From positions 1 through 64,000 of the forward strand of contig JALKAW010000007.1 of the NCBI GenBank assembly GCA_023015825.1: DNA of 64,000 bases, read 5' to 3'. This document shows, piece after piece, positions 18,365 through 27,520 of the stretch. This DNA is from Flavobacteriaceae bacterium S0862. GTDB taxonomy: Bacteria; Bacteroidota; Bacteroidia; Flavobacteriales; Flavobacteriaceae. The notes beneath the pieces were generated by a model, which saw only the letters and a list, made by a program, of their open reading frames with translations, was not told the DNA's origin and searched no databases. Within the stretch, counting starts at the first letter, position 1; the number at the start of each line of letters is the position of its first letter. Position numbers and translations under genes: made by a program.

Positions 18365-19843
18365 TTAGTATCCTGGATTTTGTTCCCATCTATTTCCAGA
18401 TAATTGAATTTCTTCGATAGGAATTGGAAATAGGTCATGTTTCCCTGAAATAAAACCATCAATTGCTAGAGCAGCTTTTCCAGTTCTAACCAAATCAAAG
18501 AAACGGTGACCTTCACCTACTAGCTCTACTCGACGTTCCTTATAAATATCATTAATTAGGTTAGTTCCAGATGTAGATACATCAGGCAACTGAGCTCTAT
18601 TACGTACCATATTCAAATATATTCTTGCCTCATTATCTTGACCTTCCTCAGCTAATGCTTCAGCTGCCATTAATAATACATCAGCAAATCTTAATGCACG
18701 GTAATTATCTGGGTTAGTAAGTGCGGCATCTCCAATATTTAAATCACCTAAACGTGCAATATATTTTCTATTAAAATAACCTGTTTGTTCATATCCATCT
18801 CCACTCCAACTTGATCCTGGATTATCTATAATATATTGTTCCATATCTAATATTGAAGTTTCATAACGTAAATCTCCTGGTTCAAAAGCATCAACTACAT
18901 CTTGAACTGGCACATTAAAACTATAGCCTGAATCAAACTTTTCGGCAGCATCTACAAACCCTCTTGGTCCATTAAAATACACTGAATAGTTACCCTCAAG
19001 ACATTGGAAACACTCAAAACTTCCACCATCAACATCTGAATACTGTATTTCAAAAACAGATTCTATATTATTTTCCCAATCACGTTCAAACATGTTAGGA
19101 TATTCTGCAGGAGTTAACAAACGGTGTGGGCCATTGTTTATTAAGTCTTCCAAAACATCCGCAGATTTTTCAAACTTTTTTTGATACAAATATACTTTCC
19201 CCAACATTCCTTGTGCAGCACCTTTGGTAACTCTCCCTGTTTGAGACTGAACATATGGTAAGTTATCAGCAGCGAAGATTAAGTCTTCTTCAATTAATTC
19301 ATATACCTTTTCTTTTGGAGTTCTATCAATAGTAAATTGATCTCCAAATTGGATACGCTTATCTCTTAGCATAGGAACATCTCCCCACCATTTAACTAAA
19401 ATAAAGTTATAGTAGGCTCTCAAAAATCTTGTTTGTGCTATAACACTTGTTTTATTAGTAAAATCAGTCTTATCCTTGAATTCCATGATGTAGTTGCAGC
19501 GATTAACGGCTTCATACATCCATTGCCACATCGTTCTTAATCCCCCATCACTCTGACCGTCGGCTGAATGAATCATATCATCAATTTGTTGTATATAAGG
19601 CGAATCTGTCGCGCTTTCTCCCCCACATAATGTGTTATCTGAAGCTATTTCTGCAAATTGATAAAATTTTGCTGTTGTTTGTAAATAATCATAGGCTGCA
19701 ACAAGTGCAAGCTGGTAATCTTCTTCTGTATTAAAAAAGTTTTCTGAATTTTGATCTTCTGAATCAACTTCCACAAAATCATCATTACATGAAAACACTA
19801 TTAAAAATGCGAAGAGATAAAATATAATTTTTAAATTTTTCAT
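18365..19843 (-). CDS. SusD/RagB-family outer-membrane starch/glucan-binding lipoprotein
   Basis: A 492-residue lipoprotein (lipobox FLIVFSCNDD). It shows the SusD-like N-terminal tetratricopeptide region (FFNTEEDYQLALVAAYDYLQ, CNYIMEF, RFLRAYYNFILVKWWGDVP) and the RagB C-terminal end (NYRALRFADVLLMAAEALAE, YKERRVELVGEGHRFFDLVR, then LFPIPIEEIQL). SusD proteins form the lid of the SusC transporter and bind the glycan at the surface. It lies 9 bases after susC, the invariant susC-susD order. In this locus the ligand is probably laminarin. Confidence 0.96.
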   Translation of the reverse strand: MKNLKIIFYLFAFLIVFSCNDDFVEVDSEDQNSENFFNTEEDYQLALVAAYDYLQTTAKFYQFAEIASDNTLCGGESATDSPYIQQIDDMIHSADGQSDGGLRTMWQWMYEAVNRCNYIMEFKDKTDFTNKTSVIAQTRFLRAYYNFILVKWWGDVPMLRDKRIQFGDQFTIDRTPKEKVYELIEEDLIFAADNLPYVQSQTGRVTKGAAQGMLGKVYLYQKKFEKSADVLEDLINNGPHRLLTPAEYPNMFERDWENNIESVFEIQYSDVDGGSFECFQCLEGNYSVYFNGPRGFVDAAEKFDSGYSFNVPVQDVVDAFEPGDLRYETSILDMEQYIIDNPGSSWSGDGYEQTGYFNRKYIARLGDLNIGDAALTNPDNYRALRFADVLLMAAEALAEEGQDNEARIYLNMVRNRAQLPDVSTSGTNLINDIYKERRVELVGEGHRFFDLVRTGKAALAIDGFISGKHDLFPIPIEEIQLSGNRWEQNPGY

Positions 19844-19852
19844 AATACTTAA

Positions 19853-22800
19853 TTAAAATTTTACGTTAAGACCCAATAAAAATGTACTTGCACTTGGGTA
19901 AAATCCATTATCAATTCCACCGCCTATTGGAGCACCATTACCAATAGTAGGATCATATCCTTTATAATCAGTTAATGTAAACACGTTACTAGCTGAAACA
20001 TAAAGTCTTAGCTTACTTATTTTAGGATTACTTAATACATTTTCAGAAAAAGTATATCCCAATTGTATATTTTGTAATCTTACAAATGAACCGTCCTCTA
20101 CATAAAAGTCAGAAAAAACTGTGTTAGAAGTCGCTCCAATTGTATGTAGTGGTGAGGAATTATTAGTACCCTCTCCAGTCCAACGATCTAAATACCAAAT
20201 TGGCTTATTCACTAATTGCTGGTTACGCTCATAATTTCGTACAATCTCATTCCCAATTGATGCAAACGTATATGCTGAGAAATCAAAGTTTTTATAATCA
20301 AAAGATATGTTAAGACCCATGGTTGCATCTGGTATTGGATTACCTAGATTTACTCTATCGTCCAAATCTATAACTCCATCTCCATTTTGATCAACAAATT
20401 TTAAATCTCCTGGACGTGCTCCAAGTTTAGTAACTGCAGAATTATCAACTTCTGATTGGTTTTGAAAAACCCCATCGGTTTTATACCCGATAAAATACCC
20501 CATTGGAAACCCTGCTTCCATTCTAGATATAGCAGGTTGTGAAATACCAAAACCACCACCTTCAAGATATTCACCTTCTCCACTTACTTCGAGAACTTCA
20601 TTTTTTAAAGTGGTAACATTATACTTTATGTTAAACTTGAAATTTTCACTTAGATTATCTGAATAACCAATAGCAAACTCAAGACCTTTATTTTCAACTA
20701 CTCCTGCATTAACAAATGGCGGTGCTCCTGTTCCTAAAAGTCCAGATATTTGAGGTGAGACTAATAAGTCTTCTGTTCTCTTTTTAAAATAATCGGCGGT
20801 AATATCCACTTTATTATTTAAAATGCGCAAATCAACACCTATATCCAATGTTTTTTGTTTTTCCCACTTAATTTGTGGATTAGAAATTGGTCCGCTCGCT
20901 ATTCCAAAAACTTGATCTTCTAAGTCATTACCTCCAAAAAAATAGGTCCCTTCTCCTGTTAATAGGGATACAAACCTATAATCTCCAATTCTATCATTTC
21001 CTAAAATTCCGTAAGAACCTCTAAGTTTTAATAAATCAAAAAAGCTATTATCATTCATAAATTCTTCATCTGACACAACCCAACCAATAGATCCTGATGG
21101 AAAAACACCAAACTTGTTCCCTGGACCGAATCTTGTTGAACCATCTCTACGCACTACTGCAGATAATAAATATTTTCCTTTATAATCATACTGCAATCGT
21201 GCAAAATAAGATAATAATCTACCATCAAATTTAGGGTTACTACCTCTTTCTGCATATATGTCTTGCTGCTCTGAACCTTGTTCTACAGAAGCATAACGTA
21301 TGTCATTATTCTTTATATCAGAGGCTGTAGCTCCAGAAAACATTCCTGTAGTTTTAAAAACAGAAGTCCCTAAGAGTACATCAAGTTTATGGACGTCATT
21401 AAATGTATTTTGATATTTAATAAACCCATCAAAAGTATAATCTCTAAAAATATTAAACCCTTCAAAAACACCACTTCTTTGAGTATTAAAAACCTTTCCA
21501 CCTCCATAATAATCAATTGGATCAAATGAAAAATTCGATACTTCGGCATAATTAAATTGAAAATTAGCTTCTGCGGTAAAATGATCTAAAAAGTTATATG
21601 ACAATCCTCCAAAACCATTCAACTTCATGACTCTATTTTTATTATAGGTGTTAGCCATTTGAGCTACTGGATTAATAACTTCTGCTCCTAATCCATCAGC
21701 TAATGAAAATTCACCATTTTCGTCTCTTACTGGAATATTAGGTGCCATATTTAAAGCATTAAAAAGCACTGATCCTAATGAGTTTTCTGGTAAACCCTGA
21801 CTATTTATTCCTGTAAGAGTAAGACCAGATTTAAATTTAAAATTTTCTAAGAAGTCTAAATTATAACTTGCGCTATTTGTTACACGTGTAAAATTTGATT
21901 TCTTACCACCAACAATACCATCTTGAGTTAAAAACGAAGAACTAAATGAATATGATGACTTTTTCTTTCCACCTTTAAATGTGATACTATGATTCATAAT
22001 TGGAGCCGATTCAAATACTTCATCTTGCCAATCTGTTCCAACACCTAAAATAGACAAGTCAGGAAAAGGAGGTGTACTTCCACCTGCAGCATATGCCTCA
22101 TTAACTATTACACCATATTGTGTTGCATTTAATACTGGTATTTTACGTGTTGTTTGCTGAAAGCCTCCATATGCATTATATTCTATAGTTAATGGCATTT
22201 CTTTACGCCCAGTCTTTGTAGTTATAAGAATAACTCCATTAGCAGCTCTTACTCCATAAATTCCAGCAGTCGCATCCTTAAGAATGTTTATAGTCTCAAT
22301 ATCATTAGGATTCACAACACTAAGATCTTCTACAACATTCCCATCTACTAGAATTAATGGACGACTATCTCCATTTGTAGATACACCTCTAATACTAATA
22401 GTTGAACCACCACCTGGAGATCCAGAATTGGTTGTAATATTTACACCAGCTACTTGACCCTGTAAAGCTTGTTCAATACGTGTTGGTTTTAATTTCTCTA
22501 TGGTCTCACTTGACACCACAGAAACAGCTCCTGTAATTTCTTTCTTGGTTTGGGTTCCATAACCAATTACAACTACTTCATCCAATTGAGCCACATCAGG
22601 TTGCAATTGAATATTTAAAACTGAGTTGTCGTTAACAGTAACTTCATAAGTTACATACCCAATGTAACTAAATGATAAAACAGATCCTACTGATACGTCT
22701 TTCAAATTGAAATTACCATCAAAATCTGTTGAAGCTCCTTTGGATGTTGCTTTTACGATAATGTTTACTCCTGGAATTGGCATTCCAGTTTCATCAAGAA

Positions 22801-22882
22801 CAGTTCCTTTTACATCTAAAGTTTGGGCACTAATTGTTATTACCCCAAACAATGTAATTAATATTACTAAAATTCCTTTCAT
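19853..22882 (-). CDS. SusC/RagA-family TonB-dependent outer-membrane transporter
   Basis: A 1009-residue protein with signal peptide (MKGILVILITLFGVITISAQ), a CarboxypepD_reg-like domain (about 23-100; VKGTVLDETGMPIPGVNI), a plug (LDEVVVIGYGTQTKKEITGA, RIEQALQGQVAGVN, RGVSTNGDSRPLILVDG) and a 22-strand barrel ending in a terminal aromatic strand (FLLGLNVKF). It imports oligosaccharides handed over by SusD, using TonB energy. It is the first gene of the locus operon, with about 300 bases upstream that should carry the promoter. No TonB-box or sigma-interacting N-terminal extension is seen. Confidence 0.96.
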   Translation of the reverse strand: MKGILVILITLFGVITISAQTLDVKGTVLDETGMPIPGVNIIVKATSKGASTDFDGNFNLKDVSVGSVLSFSYIGYVTYEVTVNDNSVLNIQLQPDVAQLDEVVVIGYGTQTKKEITGAVSVVSSETIEKLKPTRIEQALQGQVAGVNITTNSGSPGGGSTISIRGVSTNGDSRPLILVDGNVVEDLSVVNPNDIETINILKDATAGIYGVRAANGVILITTKTGRKEMPLTIEYNAYGGFQQTTRKIPVLNATQYGVIVNEAYAAGGSTPPFPDLSILGVGTDWQDEVFESAPIMNHSITFKGGKKKSSYSFSSSFLTQDGIVGGKKSNFTRVTNSASYNLDFLENFKFKSGLTLTGINSQGLPENSLGSVLFNALNMAPNIPVRDENGEFSLADGLGAEVINPVAQMANTYNKNRVMKLNGFGGLSYNFLDHFTAEANFQFNYAEVSNFSFDPIDYYGGGKVFNTQRSGVFEGFNIFRDYTFDGFIKYQNTFNDVHKLDVLLGTSVFKTTGMFSGATASDIKNNDIRYASVEQGSEQQDIYAERGSNPKFDGRLLSYFARLQYDYKGKYLLSAVVRRDGSTRFGPGNKFGVFPSGSIGWVVSDEEFMNDNSFFDLLKLRGSYGILGNDRIGDYRFVSLLTGEGTYFFGGNDLEDQVFGIASGPISNPQIKWEKQKTLDIGVDLRILNNKVDITADYFKKRTEDLLVSPQISGLLGTGAPPFVNAGVVENKGLEFAIGYSDNLSENFKFNIKYNVTTLKNEVLEVSGEGEYLEGGGFGISQPAISRMEAGFPMGYFIGYKTDGVFQNQSEVDNSAVTKLGARPGDLKFVDQNGDGVIDLDDRVNLGNPIPDATMGLNISFDYKNFDFSAYTFASIGNEIVRNYERNQQLVNKPIWYLDRWTGEGTNNSSPLHTIGATSNTVFSDFYVEDGSFVRLQNIQLGYTFSENVLSNPKISKLRLYVSASNVFTLTDYKGYDPTIGNGAPIGGGIDNGFYPSASTFLLGLNVKF

Positions 22883-23184
22883 ATAAATATAAGTTTTTAT
22901 AGCTCACACATTTTTGTTAATTTTTTTTGTTTTCCTAATAGGCTTAACAAAAAAGTTATGTATGATTTCCGAACTCTATAAAACTAAAAGTATAATTTAT
23001 TAAATCTGCAAATAACACCTAAACAAAAAACATACATAATAAAAAAAATGCCTAAAAATTATGAATTTATCAATAAAAGGCAATAAAACTAACGAGTTTA
23101 AAATACTTAATTAATTGTGATATACTAAGCTAAAACAATATTTGTAGTGGTAATGTTGTGGTATTTTTAAGCTTTGTTAAGCTA
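22883..23184. other. Intergenic region upstream of susC, probable promoter/regulator target region
   Basis: A very AT-rich gap of 302 bases between the 3' end of the LuxR-type regulator gene and the susC start, both read leftward. It contains poly-A/T tracts and no gene longer than a few dozen codons. The operon promoter and the target of the neighbouring regulator must lie here or in the coding end, but I see no perfect TAnnTTTG box with a partner; the closest is a TAACTTTT about 65 bases before the susC start. Confidence 0.5.
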
Positions 23185-25995
23185 CTATACTTCTAAAATA
23201 TAATTTGTTAGACTTGATTCGTGAGCTAATCCCATTTTTTTACGCAATCGATATCGCTTAACTTCAACACTTTTATGTGATATGTTTAGTAATGGAGCTA
23301 TTTCTTTTGAAGATAGATTAAGTCTTAAATAAGCACATAAACGCAAGTCATTTGAAGTAAGTTTTGGGTGAACCTCTTTCATTTTCTTTAGGAAATCCTT
23401 GTCGGCATTATTGAAGGCTTCTTCGAATAATTTCCAATCATCTGTATTGTTTAAGTTTTTGTCGATTAATTTAACTACATACGATGAATTGCCATCTTTC
23501 GTAGTTATTAATTCGTTTTTAATGTTATTTAAAAACTCATTCTTTTTTATCAAACTCATTGTAGAAATTGCTAATTCTCTATTCTTATTATTAATATCTT
23601 GCTCAAGACGCTCATTCTTGTAATTCATTAATTGCTGTTTGTTTTCAAGCTCTTTAAGCGCCAATTCCCTTTGTGATTTATATAATAGTTTTTCTCTTTG
23701 TTTTTTATAATATGATTTATAAATATTATGAGTTAGTAATATTAACAACAAAAATAGTAATGCATAAATAGTAATAGCTAAATTAGAAAGTAATAAAGGT
23801 CGTTTTACTTTAAACGAATAAGACACTTCATTACTCGTAACCGTATCTCCTACTTTACCTCTTACTTTAAACGTATAATTACCATAGGGTAAATTTTCAA
23901 AAAACTCTGAAGAATTTGTAGACCAAGCGCTCCAAGAATCATAGATGCCTTCTAATTTATATTGATATTCTTTAATATTGAATTTTGAATAGTCTGGTAC
24001 ACTAAACGAAAACTTGAAATTGTGCTCTTGATTTTTAAATACTCCATTTTCTGACTTATCAACAACTTTAAGACTGTCTTGTTCTTTACTTCTGCTATTT
24101 TCTATTATGTCCAAAGTAACTTGATAATCTTTGATTTTTGATTTTTTACTTAAATCTATTACAATATAACCTCTTGAAGTACCAAATAAATACTGCTCGT
24201 TACCAAGATTTAAAACACTTTCATAACTAGATACCTTATCACCTATACTGGAAGGCAAGTAGACTTTATCAATACTAGGTTTTGAGCTCAATTTGCTTGG
24301 AGAAATAAAACTTATATGTGTTTTGGATAACCCAATTAAGGAATTAGAATCTTCATCAACCATTAATTTACCAGATATATAACTATCATTGTTATAAATT
24401 TCACTTAGCTCATTGTCTTTAGTAAATTCTTCACTTGAAAAATTAAATTTAAATACACCATCTTTATAAGCGTAATAAATATCTTCATTATAACTAGCAA
24501 GACTAGAGCCAATACCCTTTTCTACACTCAACTCTTCTATTTCAATTAGTTCTTTATAATCATTAGTCACTTTCAATTTAAATACACCTTTGTATTCATG
24601 ACTAATTAAAATATTATCTAGGTCATATACTTCAACAAATCGAGACGATATGTTAAATCCATTAATTTTATTTCTATAAGTCCATCTCCCATTCTTTTTT
24701 TCTAAAACAGACAACCCATTATAGCCTCCTTGAAGAATGAGGTTTGTTGAATGCTGTAGCTTTTTTAAATTCCAAATTCCTTGTTCTTCTGAAATTTTAG
24801 TAGCAGAATTTCTATTTATTAAAAAAGTTCCCGAATTATGCCCACAGAATAACGTGTTATCAATAACTTCTAGACTCCACACTTGGCCTTTGGTGCCATT
24901 AATAAATTGAAAATCACTATTAATAGCTGAAAGATTTTTGTAAAACAGGCCTTGATTTGTTCCTAAATACAAAATATTATTATGCTGCGCTGAAACATAA
25001 ACTGAACCTAATGAGCCTATATTATCGTAATAAATTTTAATAGGAGAATCAATATTCAAGCTATTAATACCATTATCCAAACCTAACCAGATATTGTTAT
25101 CTATATCTTCAAAAACCGCCAATACTGTATTATTTAGCAATCCTTTTTTTTGATTTATATCATAAGATATAGTACCATTATTTAGATAAACTAAGCCATT
25201 TGAAATAGTTCCAAAAACAAAACTTCCATTTTCAAGACGAGTGCTGTTGTACACACTTAAACTAGATAAATTATTACTTTTTGAAACATCCCATTCTTTT
25301 AACTGATTGTTGTTAAAAGTAAAAATCCCTTTGTTTTGAGTTTGAATTAATAAATCATCATCATACTGAAACATATTAATTACCTCATCATCAACTATAC
25401 TAGAATCATTTGTGAATAGAATATCCTTACCATTTTCAATTTTATAAATACCGTTATTTATGCGCTGGAAAAAAATCGCATCATTGAGATTGAAAACTTT
25501 AGTGATTCTGGAGTTAGAATCTATAATATTGAATGTTTCATCAACAATATTATAAATATAGATTCTATCAAGAGATTGAAATAATATATTTTCTTCAAAC
25601 TCAATAATATTCCAAAATTCTTCATCTTCTTTTAATAGAATATCTAACTTTTTAGCTAGAGAAGTGTAATTTAATTGTCCGTAATAATCTCTTATCCAAA
25701 ACCCAAACTCCATATAGCATCCTGAGTATATTCTATTTTCAGTAGCTTTAACAGATCTTATAATAGATCCGTTTGGAGATTCATACAATCTCCACTTCTC
25801 TCCATTAAACTCTAGTAGTCCCTTGTTATTTGCAAAGTATAAGTTTTTATCATCTGTTTGAGTAATGGACCAGTTTTGTCTTCCTGCTTTATATGTATTA
25901 GGCGCATACCCATTAATAGGTGGTAATTCTTGTGAAAAAGAAAGCACTGGAACAATTAATAACACCCTAAATACTAACCGAATAACATTCCTCAT
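23185..25995 (-). CDS. Membrane-spanning LuxR-type regulator with periplasmic propeller and Y_Y_Y domain
   Basis: A 936-residue protein. The signal peptide (residues 1-21) is followed by a large periplasmic propeller (about 25-620; repeats such as NIWLGLDNGINSLN and ILYLGTNQGLFY). Next comes a Y_Y_Y domain (about 640-730; QYKLEGIYDSWSAWS, YGNYTFKVRGK), one transmembrane helix (about 740-762), a coiled coil (about 765-830), and a C-terminal LuxR-like helix-turn-helix (about 870-930; NDLRLCAYLRLNLSSKEIAP). There is no histidine kinase, so it is a one-component relative of hybrid two-component PUL regulators. It lies upstream of susC on the same strand and probably senses glucan fragments in the periplasm and drives the locus. 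Confidence 0.88.
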   Translation of the reverse strand: MRNVIRLVFRVLLIVPVLSFSQELPPINGYAPNTYKAGRQNWSITQTDDKNLYFANNKGLLEFNGEKWRLYESPNGSIIRSVKATENRIYSGCYMEFGFWIRDYYGQLNYTSLAKKLDILLKEDEEFWNIIEFEENILFQSLDRIYIYNIVDETFNIIDSNSRITKVFNLNDAIFFQRINNGIYKIENGKDILFTNDSSIVDDEVINMFQYDDDLLIQTQNKGIFTFNNNQLKEWDVSKSNNLSSLSVYNSTRLENGSFVFGTISNGLVYLNNGTISYDINQKKGLLNNTVLAVFEDIDNNIWLGLDNGINSLNIDSPIKIYYDNIGSLGSVYVSAQHNNILYLGTNQGLFYKNLSAINSDFQFINGTKGQVWSLEVIDNTLFCGHNSGTFLINRNSATKISEEQGIWNLKKLQHSTNLILQGGYNGLSVLEKKNGRWTYRNKINGFNISSRFVEVYDLDNILISHEYKGVFKLKVTNDYKELIEIEELSVEKGIGSSLASYNEDIYYAYKDGVFKFNFSSEEFTKDNELSEIYNNDSYISGKLMVDEDSNSLIGLSKTHISFISPSKLSSKPSIDKVYLPSSIGDKVSSYESVLNLGNEQYLFGTSRGYIVIDLSKKSKIKDYQVTLDIIENSRSKEQDSLKVVDKSENGVFKNQEHNFKFSFSVPDYSKFNIKEYQYKLEGIYDSWSAWSTNSSEFFENLPYGNYTFKVRGKVGDTVTSNEVSYSFKVKRPLLLSNLAITIYALLFLLLILLTHNIYKSYYKKQREKLLYKSQRELALKELENKQQLMNYKNERLEQDINNKNRELAISTMSLIKKNEFLNNIKNELITTKDGNSSYVVKLIDKNLNNTDDWKLFEEAFNNADKDFLKKMKEVHPKLTSNDLRLCAYLRLNLSSKEIAPLLNISHKSVEVKRYRLRKKMGLAHESSLTNYILEV

Positions 25996-26333
25996 GATTA
26001 AGAAAAATATTTTAAGTTGTTAAGGTACAAAAATTATTTATGACAGGTATCATAAGGCCTTTAACAAAAACTGTAAAGTAAATGTAGCGTTTTGAAAACA
26101 TTTTTTCTGATTCAAAAAGCAAATTGTAATAATAATTATGCTTTTGGGGAGTATAATATATGTATTCATAATATTCTTATTAACAAGAACTATATTTTTG
26201 ATAGGTTTTTTCTTAGAAACACAATCGTTTATCAACAAAATAGAAGTACAAATCTTCTATATTTTACCCAAAAAATTAGAAATTGGTACAAATAGTATAT
26301 ATTTAGAAATAAATTCGTTACAATCGTACAATC
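25996..26333. other. Divergent intergenic region between the PUL regulator and the FecR-like gene
   Basis: A 338-base AT-rich gap between two divergently read genes. It holds only short open frames without coding character. It should contain the promoters of both genes, but no convincing TAnnTTTG box was found (a TATATTTA at about 26299 lies 30 bases before the FecR-like start). No repeat or mnmE-like copy is seen here. Confidence 0.5.
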
Positions 26334-27503
26334 ATGATTACTAACCAAAAGTTTCATTTGTTTAGGTTGCCCCTCTTTATTTTCATTTTACTTTTAGCCA
26401 ATTCTGTTGATGGTCAAAATCTCATATCTGATGTTTTGAGAGGTGGAAAACCAATTACAACTTCACCAATAATCATTAAAATAACTCCACCAAAAGGAAA
26501 ATCCAGAGATGTTGAAATTTTCAAAAAGAAAGAAATTAAATCTGGGACAATTCTTGAAGTTCCCGGTAACATAACAATAATCATTACATCAATTAATAAA
26601 AATATTGGTGCCATAACTGGACCTTGCATAGTAGAATTTACTGCATCAAAAAAAACTGAGGAGTATCGAGTAATTGATGGCGAAGAAACTTGTGTTGTAA
26701 TGATTACTACGAATACGGAATTGGTTGGTAATGTATTATTAAGCGGACCAACAAAAATGGTTCAAGCCTTGTCAGAGTTAACACAGTTCTCATTAAAAGT
26801 AGATGGTAAAAATATAGAGTTTGAACTCATTGAAGGAAAAATTGATATAAAGGAAAGGGTTAAAGTTGAAGTCAAAGATGAAAACATAATAGACAGTCTT
26901 AATAAAAGAACATTGTTTGCTAGTAGAAATAAACAATTAAGAGAAAAAGGCAAAGATTCTATCAAAAACTATAAAATTGACTCTTTTAAAACTGAAACTT
27001 ATGAAAACAAGGATGAAATTAATAGGTTTTTTAATCAACAATATAAATTGCATAAAAAAATGTATTTGAAATCTGGAATGAACTCAAAACTAGCCTATAA
27101 AAATTTTAATAATGGTACTATTTTGAAAGGTTTGGATTATCTTGAAAAGGCTCTTGATTCAGGAGAAATATCATTGGACTTTATTATTCAGTCTGCTTTA
27201 ATAATAGCCGACAATTATTACAATAAAAGTGATTTTGAAAAAAGTAAAATTTGGTTAGAAGCTGGTTTACAATTTAGTAGCAGATACTATGATAGGTATG
27301 AAGCTTTATATAGTTATTTTGAAGACGATAAGAATAAAATAACCAAGGCATTTGGAAATGATCTTATGGTGGCAAATGAATATTACGCTTGGGCATATAC
27401 ACTTAAGTTAAGAGTCTATGGTTGTCTTGAGAATGCTGATGAAATGCCTTCAATATATCGTCGAAGAGCAAAAGAGCTTAAAGATAAGATTGAAAATTAT
27501 TAA
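26334..27503 (+). CDS. Secreted FecR-like domain protein with TPR-like C-terminus
   Basis: A 389-residue protein with a signal peptide (residues 1-27, ending VDGQ). Residues about 45-190 resemble the periplasmic FecR domain: short beta strands with ILEVPGNITIIITS, GAITGPCIVEFTA and ELIEGKIDIKE. Residues about 230-389 are helical and TPR-like (LEKALDSGEISLDFIIQSAL, KSKIWLEAGLQFSSR). The stop lies 17 bases before the CHASE2-TIR gene, so the two form an operon. FecR-domain proteins are frequent neighbours of CHASE2 receptors, which makes it a likely periplasmic partner or ligand-side module. FecR assignment is by pattern and moderate in strength. Confidence 0.6.
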   Translation: MITNQKFHLFRLPLFIFILLLANSVDGQNLISDVLRGGKPITTSPIIIKITPPKGKSRDVEIFKKKEIKSGTILEVPGNITIIITSINKNIGAITGPCIVEFTASKKTEEYRVIDGEETCVVMITTNTELVGNVLLSGPTKMVQALSELTQFSLKVDGKNIEFELIEGKIDIKERVKVEVKDENIIDSLNKRTLFASRNKQLREKGKDSIKNYKIDSFKTETYENKDEINRFFNQQYKLHKKMYLKSGMNSKLAYKNFNNGTILKGLDYLEKALDSGEISLDFIIQSALIIADNYYNKSDFEKSKIWLEAGLQFSSRYYDRYEALYSYFEDDKNKITKAFGNDLMVANEYYAWAYTLKLRVYGCLENADEMPSIYRRRAKELKDKIENY

Positions 27504-27520
27504 ATGAAATGGAAAAATAA

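Noticed and set aside
16236-18389. The longer start of the glycan-binding gene at 18389
   Set aside because: It overlaps susD by 25 bases and puts a charged stretch before the lipoprotein signal; the start at 18353 or 18347 gives a normal signal peptide.
26016-26036. GTTAAGGTACAAAAATTATT resembling the island arm repeat
   Set aside because: Only the first half (GGTACAAAA) matches; the second GGTACAA unit and any CIGK-stop core are missing, so I do not extend the island region to here.
26092-26344. Short plus-strand frames between the PUL regulator and the FecR-like gene
   Set aside because: Very AT-rich composition (Ile, Asn, Phe, Lys), mutual overlap and no family likeness; more likely promoter DNA.
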